64,000 nucleotides of DNA, taken from contig CAJNDS010002368.1 in the NCBI GenBank assembly GCA_905221605.1, positions 1,207,011 to 1,271,010 on the forward strand, in the 5' to 3' direction. A program made the translations under genes and the position numbers. The notes under the pieces were generated by a model that worked only from the letters and a program-made list of their open reading frames with translations, was not told where the DNA came from and did not search any database. Positions 42,589 to 51,019 of the stretch are shown piece after piece (within the stretch, counting starts at the first letter, position 1; every line of letters begins with the position of its first letter). Origin of the DNA: Symbiodinium natans (lineage: Eukaryota; Sar; Dinophyceae; Suessiales; Symbiodiniaceae).

Positions 42589-43133
42589 ACATCGCCTTCT
42601 CAATTGAAGGAGCCGTGGCGAAGCTCGCTCATTGGGTCAGGCAGACCCACTTGGAGGCCCATTGGCAGGAGGCTGCGGCATTGGTCTTCTTCCGGCCAAC
42701 AAAGGCCTTCATGGCCCCAATTGCCAAGAACCCCAGCTTCACCGGGGGGTTGAGCAATTGGCATAACCAGTCGTATGTGCCTGCCACGACGCTCATGGTG
42801 GCGACCGACTTCGCATTGTCGCCATTGCAGCGGGACCTGGCTTTTGTGGTGGAATTGGGATGCACGGTATTGGACCTTGCATGGGCAATCCACCAGGATG
42901 CCATTGCGAACCCGATTGGCTTCCAAATGGGCTTCACGCGCTCCGTTGCCTACCCGAAGGCATTGAGGGATGTTTTCTCGATGTGCGGCATTGATGATGA
43001 CATGAACGAGGTGGAGATTGGCGGCACAGCCAGTCGCCCATTGGAGCATCGTGGTTCGGTGCCCGAAGCGGTGCCATCCATTGGCACGACCATTGTGGTC
43101 CCGAATGGCAGCCATGTCACGATTGGCTAGGTG
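42555..43133 (+). CDS. Extra copia ORF B, probable continuation of ORF A in the -1 frame
   Basis: Open from 42555 (after a TGA at 42552) to TAG at 43131-43133. The first in-frame ATG is only at 42711, so translation from its own start would lose conserved-looking sequence. The peptide reads LNIAFSIEGAVAKLAHW, then ALVFFRPTKAFMAPI, LAFVVELGCTVLDLAWAI and VFSMCGIDDDMNEVEIGG. The overlap with ORF A and the lack of an early ATG suggest one original protein of about 430 residues, broken by a single indel in this copy or joined by frameshifting; no clear slippery heptamer lies in the overlap. Function unknown. Confidence 0.55.
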
Positions 43134-43521
43134 CATTGCCTGAGTGCAACAGTTTTGATGAGCTGCTGATTGGCTTTCGACGTCGTTTGCTGTGTTCTGG
43201 ATCTCAGAATTGCCTCGAGCAATATATTGACTGGAATTGGCGGAATCGATGGTTGATCGTTCTCAGCTGCGGTGCATTGCCACACGTCACTGCGTGATGT
43301 TGCTTCCACGTGGCATTGTACAGTCTTTTGAGCCGGATTCTTGCAGATTTACATTGCAGTTCCGAAGTGCAAAAGAGATTTGAGCCTGAGCAGTTGAGTC
43401 GTGTCCTATTGTTGCTTCTTGAATGAATTTTGAAGCTGATATATATGTTGGATGGAGTTTGAATTGTTTTGAGAATCTGACCTGATGCGAATTTGCAATG
43501 AATTGCGAATTCGAGGGACCG
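43134..43521 (+). other. 3' untranslated part of the copia element with PPT-like end
   Basis: About 390 bp with 11 ATTG words by eye. It ends in GAATTCGAGGGACCG directly before the LTR; GAGGGACCG is the best candidate polypurine tract although it is interrupted by CC. Confidence 0.55.
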
Positions 43522-43735
43522 TGTTAGGATGATTGGTCAGATCACCTTTGTATCCACACAGAGATGCATTGGTCACCAGAGGATTGCTGGATCAACTTTG
43601 GCTCAAGTCGGAAAACATTGAGCTCGAGTGATTGCATCACACAGCAGAGTTTGTGCTTGTTGATTGTGCTTGATTGAACTGAGCAGTTCTGAGATCACCT
43701 GATTGAGTAGACGATTTCGCTTTTGTAAAATTTCA
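43522..43735 (+). repeat. 3' LTR of the copia element
   Basis: 214 bp identical by eye to the 5' LTR, including the TTTGGCTCAAG word at 43597-43607. Followed directly by the target duplication TTAAA. Confidence 0.97.
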
Positions 43736-44054
43736 TTAAAGGGGGGCTTAAAGGGGGGCTTAAAGGGGGGCTTGAAGGGGGGCTTCAAGGGGGCTTTAAG
43801 GGGGGGGCTTAAGGGGGGGGCTTAAGGGGGGCTTAAAGGGGGGGGGGCTTAAGGGGGGGCTTAAGGGGGGGCTTAAGGGGGGGCTTAAGGGCTTTGACCC
43901 TTTCCCCCCCCCCCCCGAAGGGACCCCCTTTGCAGGGACCCCTTTGAAGGGGGGCTTAAGGGGGGCTTAAAGGGGGGCTTAAAGGGGGGCTTAAGCCCCC
44001 CTTTGCCCAAAGGGGGGGGGCCCATCCTCGGGGTTGGGGGGGGCGCAGCCCCCC
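43736..44054 (+). repeat. GGGGCTTAAAGG minisatellite, right flank, with CCC/GGG palindromes
   Basis: Continuation of the array broken by the copia element, then GGGCTTTGACCC, a C run, GAAGGGACCCCCTTTGCAGG and GGGGGGCTTAAGCCCCCC. The last word is a perfect palindrome. This block recurs at about 44790, 45649 and 46495. Confidence 0.85.
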
Positions 44055-44805
44055 CCCCCACCCTCCACAAAAGGCCCAGCGAGTATTCGGCCGGCCTCTT
44101 AAACTGCTGCCTAAATCCTCCACAGAAGGCCCAGCAAGTATTACGCCTTTTGAACTGTTGCCCAAACCCTCCACAAAAGGCCCAGCAAGTATCAGGCCTT
44201 TTGCTGCTGCCTAAACCCTCCGCAGAAGGCCCAGCAAGTATTACGCCTTTGAAACTGCTGCCCAAACCCTCCAAAAAAGGCCCAGCAAGTATTAGGCCTC
44301 TTAAACTGCTGCCTAAACCCTCCGCAGAAGGCCCAGCAAGTATTACGCCTCTTCAATTGCTGCCCAAAGACCCAGCAAGTATTAGGCCTCTTACACTGCT
44401 GCCTAAACTTTCCACAGATGGGGGGCTTGGCTGCGGCTTCAGGGGGGAGCTTTAGGGGGGGCTTGAAGGGGGCTTAAAAAGAGGGGCTTAAAGGGGGGGC
44501 TTTCCTTAAAGCTCTTGGGGGGCTTTAAAGGGGGGCTTAAAGGGGGTTTAAAGGGGGGCTTAAAGGGGGGCTTAAAGGGGGGCTTAAAGGGGGTTTAAAG
44601 GGGGGCTTCAAGGGGGGCTTCAAGGGGGGCTTAAAGGGGGGCTTAAAGGGGGGGCTTCAAGGGGGCTTTAAGGGGGGGCTTAAGGGGGGGGCTTAAGGGG
44701 GGCTTAAAGGGGGGGCTTAAGGGGGGGCTTAAGGGGGGGCTTAAGGGGGTGCTTAAGGGGGGGCTTAAGGGGGGCTTAAGGGGGGGCTTAAGGGCTTTGA
44801 CCCTT

Positions 44806-44836
<31 letters not shown>

Positions 44837-44880
44837 GAAGGGACCCCCTTTGCAGGGACCCCTTTCAGCCCCCCCCAACC
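44055..44880. repeat. Duplicated module, copy 2 (GGCCCAGCAAG array plus GGGGCTTAAA array)
   Basis: Units of GGCCCAGCAAGTATTACGCC at 44055-44420, then CCACAGATGGGGGGCTTGGC and a GGGGGCTTAAA array to about 44790, closed by GGGCTTTGACCC and an exceptionally long C run (about 44807-44836). Confidence 0.85.
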
Positions 44881-45790
44881 CCCTCCACAAAAGGCCCAGC
44901 GAGTATTCGGCCGGCCTCTTAAACTGCTGCCTAAATCCTCCACAGAAGGCCCAGCAAGTATTACGCCTTTTGAACTGCTGCCCAAACCCTCCACAAAAGG
45001 CCCAGCAAGTATCAGGCCTTTTGCTGCTGCCTAAACCCTCCGCAGAAGGCCCAGCAAGTATTACGCCTTTGAAACTGCTGCCCAAACCCTCCAAAAAAGG
45101 CCCAGCAAGTATTAGGCCTCTTAAACTGCTGCCTAAACCCTCCGCAGAAGGCCCAGCAAGTAATTACGCCTCTTCATTGCTGCCCCAAGGCCCCAGCAAG
45201 TTATTAGGCCTCTTACCTGCTTCCTAACTTTCCACAGATGGGGGCTTGCTGCGGCTTCAGGGGGGCTTTAGGGGGGCTTGAAAAGGGGGGCGTAAAAATG
45301 GCTTAAGGGGGGGCTTTTCCTAAGCTCTTAGTGGTCTTAAGGGGGCTTAAAAGGGGGGCTTAAAGGGGGTTTAAATGGGGGCTTAAAAGGGGGGCTTAAA
45401 GGAGGTGGGTGGCTTAAAGGGGTTTACGGGGGGCTATCAAAAGGGGGCTTCAAAGGGGCTTAAAGGGGGGCTTAAAGGGGGGCTTAAAGGGGAGCTTAAA
45501 GGGGGGGTTGAAGGGGGCTTTAAGGGGGGGCTTAAGGGGGGGGCTTAAGGGGGGGGCTTAAAGGGGGGGCTTAAGGGGGGGCTTAAGGGGGGGCTTAAGG
45601 GGGGGCTTAAGGGGGGGCTTAAGGGGGGCTTAAGGGGGGGCTTAAGGGCTTTCACCCTTTCCCCCCCCCCCCCGAAGGGACCCCCTTTGCAGGGACCCCT
45701 TTGAAGGGGGGCTTAAGGGGGGCTTAAAGGGGGGCTTAAAGGGGGGCTTAAGCCCCCCTTTGCCCAAAGGGGGGGGGCCCATCCTCAATT
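44881..45790. repeat. Duplicated module, copy 3, with many small indels at its end
   Basis: 44889-45160 is almost identical to 44073-44345. From about 45161 to 45460 the same sequence continues but with frequent single-base insertions and losses (for example AAGTAATTACG for AAGTATTACG). The GGGGCTTAAA array and the GGGACCCC block then recur to 45790. Confidence 0.85.
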
Positions 45791-46000
45791 TAGAATACAT
45801 TCCCTTCTTTCTTTTCAGAAAGGGAAATAAATGTTTACAGAAAAAAACAAACATAAACACAAGATTCGAAGGGGGTGGAATTTAGAATACACCCTTCTTT
45901 CGCTTTGTAAACGGAAATGTATGTAAACAAGATCAAGAGGTGGAATTTAGAATAAATCCCTTCTCTCTTATCTTCAAGATAAAGTAATGTTAGAGTTGCC
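45790..46000. repeat. GGAATTTAGAATACA repeat copies
   Basis: Three copies of (GG)AATTTAGAATACATTCCC or variants with intervening CTTCTTTC..AAGGGAAAT, same family as 33430-34135. Confidence 0.8.
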
Positions 46001-46575
46001 CTTAAGCCTCTCTTTTTTCATCCCTTTTAAGCCTCCGCCCCGTTCAGCCTTCCCTTCTTCACCTGAGCACTCTTTAAAAGCCCCTGCCGCTTCTGTAAAA
46101 CAGCAGTACGCTTCTTAAATGGCTGCTTAAAGGCCCAGCAAGTGCCGTTGTTAAACTTGTTTTGAATAAGCAGGTTCTTTTTTGTGTTTGTTTGTCTTGT
46201 TTGGATTTCTTGTAAACGGTTTTGTTTTGTTGTAATTCTAACAGTTGAAACAACTTGTTTTTTGTTTCTTGTAAAGCAGTTAAGGAATGTGAAAAAAGTT
46301 TAGTTTTCAAATCACTTGGTTTTTATTGTAACTCTAAAGGTGTATTGTTTGAAGCGGCTGATTTGTAGACTTAAACATTCTCTGAGATTGTAGCAAGTGG
46401 AGCGGCTGTCAAGGTGGCACACCTTCTAACAGGTGTAGCATTTAAAGTGGCAGATTAGCCGCTTCAAATGCCGCGCCTGCTCTTTCTTAAGCTCCCACCT
46501 TTGCAGGGACCCCTTTGAAGGGGGGCTTAAGGGGGGCTTAAAGGGGGGCCCCCCTTTGCCCAAAGGGGGGGGGCC
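46000..46575. other. AT-rich spacer ending in another GGGACCCC/CTTAAGG block
   Basis: 46000-46490 shows no gene. At 46495-46575 the block GCAGGGACCCCTTTGAAGG, GGGCTTAAGG, GGGGCCCCCC recurs in shortened form. Confidence 0.55.
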
Positions 46576-47178
46576 CATTCTCCTCAGCTTACTCAGCTCT
46601 GGTGGATTGAAAACTCCCCGCTTAAGCAGCTTAAGCAGTTTTTTGTGGCTAGGGAAATCTCAGCTTCCTCAGTTTTTTGCGGTATGGGACATCTCTGCTG
46701 ACTCAACTTTCAATGTCTTGGAAATCTCAGCTTACTCAGCTTTTTGCGGCTTGAAAAAATCTTAGCCGAATCAGCTTTTTATGGCCTGGAAATCTCAGCT
46801 TACCGCTTTTTGCGGCTTGGAAATTCTCAGCTTGCGCAGGCTTTTGTTGCCTTGGAAGCTTTTTGTGGTGGCTTGGAAACCCTCAGCTTAAGCAGTTTTT
46901 GTGGCTGGAAAATCTCAGCTTCCTCAGCTTTTTGCGGCGTGGGAAATCTCAGCTTACTCAACTTTCGATGTCTTGCAAATCTCAGCTGACTCAGCTTTTT
47001 GCGGCTTGAAAAATCTCAGCCTACTCAACTGTTTTATGGCCTGGAAATCTCAGCTTACTCGCTTTTTGTGGCTTGGAAATTCTCAGCTTGCGCGGTCTTT
47101 TGTTGCTTTGGAAAAGCTCAGCTTACTCAGCTTCTTGTGGCTTTGAAATCTCCGCTTAGTCAGCTTTTTGGCTCGGAA
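46575..47178 (+). repeat. CTCAGCTTACTCAGC minisatellite, array 2
   Basis: About 17 units of 33-36 bp: GAAATCTCAGCTTACTCAGC, TTTTTG(C/T)GGC(T/C)TGG. Super-units repeat: the order AGTTTTTTGCGG..CAACTTTC.ATGTCTTG recurs near 46660 and 46930, indicating block duplication. Confidence 0.9.
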
Positions 47179-47179
47179 A

Positions 47180-50025
47180 ACCTAGTTTGCTGCCGGTGTT
47201 GGACATGCTACCCTTTACAAGAACCTGCAGATATTTTGCTAATACCTTACAACGCAGTGGCTCATTTGCAACTGGTCCGATGGAAAAATACAGACAGTTC
47301 GCCGATGGAGGCCTTTCGGTGCCATGTGTACAGGTGCTGTGAAGTTTTTGGGGCAGTTGCCGCAAGTCACGCTTGTCCAACCCCAATTTGCAGGCACGGG
47401 CGTCAATCCGTTTGTGCCAGTTTGGTCGCATCACAAGGTGCAATGTGGTCAACGTTGCATTGTCCTAGCCATGTTGCTGGTTGTTGACACAGGCGGGCTT
47501 GGCCTTGCAATGTGCCAAGCTGGTTTTGGCCCAAGTTCCGCAAAATGCATGTGATTCATAAGCTTGCTGACTTGACGAATGAGGTTTTGCTGCCGCTCGC
47601 GTTGTTGCGGCTATGCATGGTCGCGACAGCATTGTTGTGGTCACAAGCTTGGACATCAAGAGACAAAATCAACAACACAAACCGCCCCGTCGTTGAATGC
47701 TGCCACGAAAACAGGTTGGTTCTTGCAGAACTACTTTGTTGGCCACTCGGCATTGTTCCCATTGTGAGGCGAGCCTTGCCATTGCAACAGTGGCATCAAA
47801 CAGTGTTGCTGGTTTTGACCTTGTTCGTGTCAAGATAGCCCATGTAGAAAAAATTGCCATTGCACCGCATCAGATTGTGCGCATGGTTGCCCAAAATACA
47901 CGCTGCCTTGTGCAGGCGTCCACTTCATTGGCTTCTGTCGTATGCTGGGTGTAGTCTGGCGCTTCTCGGTCTGGGTGAGAAACCCAGGGCCAAGATGAGT
48001 TTGTGCATTGCTAGAATACTTCCTGGTTCGCATGTATTTATATCGATGAATTTCCAAATCTTTGTTGTTGTTTGCTCTGGCGCACTGCTGTTAAGGTTTC
48101 TGGTTCACGGCAGGAGGCTTGACCATTGAGTTGTGCCCTGGACGAGTTCTCAAAGCATGCTGGCCTTGCCAGGTCATGTCTTGGCAGATCACCGGCGGCT
48201 GAAGCTTGCGCCACCAAAGGCACTTTTGCGACAATCAGTAGACGCTTTCGTGTTGGGGAAGGTCGGCTCACATAAATCTCGCCGGCACTTGCTGCCAAAG
48301 GTAATGGTGCTGCATCTTTTTTTTGGCACGTTTTGTGGAGCCAGCCAACAGGTCTGTTAAGTTGGCATGAGGAAGTCTGCAGTGCTTGTTTGTGGCGCTT
48401 GGCATCATGGTGAGGTGAGCCGTTCCTCGTGCTACGATGCACGTCGAGGGTGTTTGGTGCTTTCCAACATGCCTGGAGCCTGTGCACATGGTGTGTAAAC
48501 GGTGAAAGCAAGTTGCAGCATGTCTGTAGCTGGTGTGGTGCCGTCAAGGCAGGGATTGACGGATGTCCTGTACCTGGGCATGAGGTTCGTCGCAGAGTTC
48601 CGGGCCCACTGCTGTTGCTTTGCATGGAAGCGGGGCTGCAGGCTATGTCCGGTGTTTGTCTTCCCGGCAGTCGATGGATCGTCCCTGCCTTCTTGTGGAC
48701 TGCATTGAAGCCGTGGGGAAAGTTGGTGGAATGATCCATGGCCAATGATCGTGGTCTCAAGGGTGTCTTTGGTGTCTTGAGGCCTGTGCCCTACTACTCG
48801 ATTCTAGGGGCGCTTCGACGCGTGGGTCTTATATTTGAGCTTCAGAGGGGAGAGGGATGTCACCCGCATCACATACCAGGAGCTGGTGCTCGGCGAGCTT
48901 CCGCGGCTCCTGAGAAGCCGTGCTTTTCTCAGTCTTTGCAAAGCTCGGCTCAAGCAAATTTTGAAGCACAACTTAGCAGACCAGCATACGGCCAGCACGC
49001 TGCATTGCACAGTGCCTACACATGCTCGTAACAGTGTGAGTTCAGGCACTCCTTGCTGGACATCGCCGAAGCAGCTAGAGCAGGCCGCCCGAACGGTGTT
49101 TTGTGGCGTGCTCTGCAGCATCACCATAACTGAGGTTGGCGAGGGCCAGTTGTGGTGTTCCCGGAGGCTCCTGAGTTCCATGCCATCTGCCATGACATTT
49201 CACCTTGCGATTTGCCCTTTGCAGAGTTTGCGCTGCTCAGGGTGCACGGACTAATGGCGCGGCAGTACTTGCACGGAGCCCAAGCCACCTGTGCAACACA
49301 CCCCAACGCACCCATGGAAACTTGAGCAAGCACATTGCAGGCTTGGAAGAAGCGCACCTTTGAAGGTTTGGAGAGCTTTGAGAAGCTGGGTCCCTTGCAT
49401 TCCATGCAGGCTTGAAAATCGTCAATTGTCACACCATCTTCGCCTTGAGCGGACTCACCACCGTCCCGAGCACATCTGAGACCGGTGGGCACTGCGCTGG
49501 TGGCCCTCGAATACAACAAAGGAGGGGCCTACACTCCTCACCATACCGTCGGAACAATGTTTCAGCCAGTGCCCGAGAAAGGGTGCTCAGCATGTGAGCA
49601 AGCTTGAGGTGTTTCTTGTGTTTCTTCATCGCCCATCAATTCCACGGCTGTTCACACCTGCTCAGGCATATCCTGTACCTGTGCATCCAGCCGTTGCACT
49701 CGGTCCAGACCCATGTGAGCACGTGGTGATCGCAAGAGTGTATTCCTGTGGAGTTCCAGTGTGAAGCCGCCTAAGGTCAAGAGTACCTGGCTCCCGTCCA
49801 GTGATGTGGCAGGGCATGCAGCATGATGTGCATTGTGCATCCTTGTGCTGCGGTGCGCGCGCACCAGTTTTTGAGGCAACTGCCGTGAAGGGCAAGGCAA
49901 CCATGGACTCAATGACTTTGCTGAGGTCAGCGTGGAGCACAGATGAAGCGCTGCAAACTGTATCCGATTCCACTGATGCAATGCGGTGACAAGCTTGTTT
50001 GCAGTCAGAAGGTTAGTGTGGTACT
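47180..50025. other. About 2.8 kb without a confident gene
   Basis: Mixed composition with many short contradictory open frames. ATTG is moderately common at 47440-48140 (11 by eye), well below the copia density. No domain or repeat recognised. Confidence 0.3.
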
Positions 50026-50119
50026 TTGTGGCACTCAGGTGCTTGCAAGGATGGTTGCAGGAGTCGGTCCACTCAGTCTCCCATAGTTCCTCGATGCTTC
50101 CTGCTTCTTCTTGCTTTGC

Positions 50120-51019
50120 GGGTCCAAGAGGCTGTTGAAGTGGACGTGTACTCTGAGAAGCATCAAGAGTTCATGGCGTGCGGACCTCTGCTCGCAGCCC
50201 TCCGTCACGTGAAATGTCCCACAGAATCATCTCAGGTTCTGGGAAGCTTCGCAGAAAAAGGGTTACACCAAAGCGGTGAAGAAGCGGCCGCCTCAAGAAT
50301 ACCTGCCTGTGATTGACTGAAGCGGTGTGGGGGATGAGGTCATGAGGGCCGAGCTTGTCAGCTACATCTTCTTCATCAAAGAAAGATGTCTGACAGTGCA
50401 GAAGTGTTGCTTGTTGAGTCTGTGTGTGTGTGTGTGTCTGAGAGTTGTCCATATTTTCATGTTGAGACGTGCTGGGCTGTACAGCAGTGCAGCTGTCCAC
50501 CACCCAAAGGCAGAATCGTTTTTTCTTGCACACGGCAGAACCCAAACTGTCGCAGCAACGAGAAGTGGTGTCAAAAGAAGATGAGAAGTATGCAAGGGAC
50601 ACTTGGGCATTGCCAGTCGTGCCATCGTGAATGGAGCTTGCCCGCTTGCGAACGGCACTTGGCGAAGGCTCTTCCATCACAGTGCAATACAGTCATTTGG
50701 CTCACTGCTGCTGGCACATGCTGGCATAGGCAGGACGCTTGAGTTGGAAATCGACAAGCTGAGGGCGCTCCTGGGCGCCATCGAGGCAAGGCACGCAATG
50801 TACGTCTGTAGCTGGCCAAGAGCCACCCCAACATGCGATGAGGCTGATGTTCGTATCTTGCGGCAAGTCAAGCAGGAGAAGGTTCCTGCCGAGAGAATGG
50901 GTGAAACAGTACTAGACAGCTTGCAAAACCTGAAGACGAGACAGGGCGAGCTTCGTGACTGCACAGACGGTGAATTTATCCTCCGTGTGCTGGCTGCAAG
51001 AGGGCAGGACAAGGAGTGA
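50120..51019 (+). CDS. Candidate exons of an unknown host gene
   Basis: Two plus-strand segments look coding. 50120-50316 reads VQEAVEVDVYSEKHQEFMA, GPLLAALRHVKCPTESS and ends in a stop. About 50735-51019 follows a possible acceptor (GGCAG|GACG) and reads LELEIDKLRALLGAIEARHA, ILRQVKQEKVPAERMG and LDSLQNLKTRQGELRD, charged and helical, to a TGA. Neither has its own early ATG, fitting spliced exons. A GT microsatellite (50418-50438) lies between. The stop at 50316 means the two segments may belong to different genes. Confidence 0.3.

Larger units (their letters stand above)
34871..43735 (+). mobile_element. Complete Ty1/copia LTR retrotransposon, 8,865 bp
   Basis: Two LTRs of 214 bp (34871-35084 and 43522-43735), each beginning TG and ending CA, are identical in my base-by-base comparison. 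A 5-bp target duplication TTAAA flanks the element (34866-34870 and 43736-43740). The order is LTR, primer-binding site, gag-PR-IN-RT-RH in one frame, extra reading frames, LTR; integrase before RT defines the copia order. LTR identity points to a recent insertion. The element is unusually ATTG-rich throughout, and its integrase has a missing catalytic Glu (see findings). The site lies in a simple TTAAA-containing array, so duplication of TTAAA alone would be weak evidence, but combined with the TG..CA ends it is convincing. Confidence 0.97.

Noticed and set aside
41770-42603. Antisense frames over the extra copia region (191 and 173 codons)
   Set aside because: Rich in Gln, Arg and His from complementing ATTG-rich sense codons; sense frames have more protein-like composition.
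43885-45227. Repeated 109-150-codon frames reading LLPKPSAEGPAS or GLGSSFKGVILAGPS
   Set aside because: Translations of the GGCCCAGCAAG minisatellite on opposite strands; they break wherever a unit changes length.
47440-48140. Second ATTG-enriched element
   Set aside because: About 11 ATTG in 700 bp, above chance but well under the copia density, with no LTR or pol motif.
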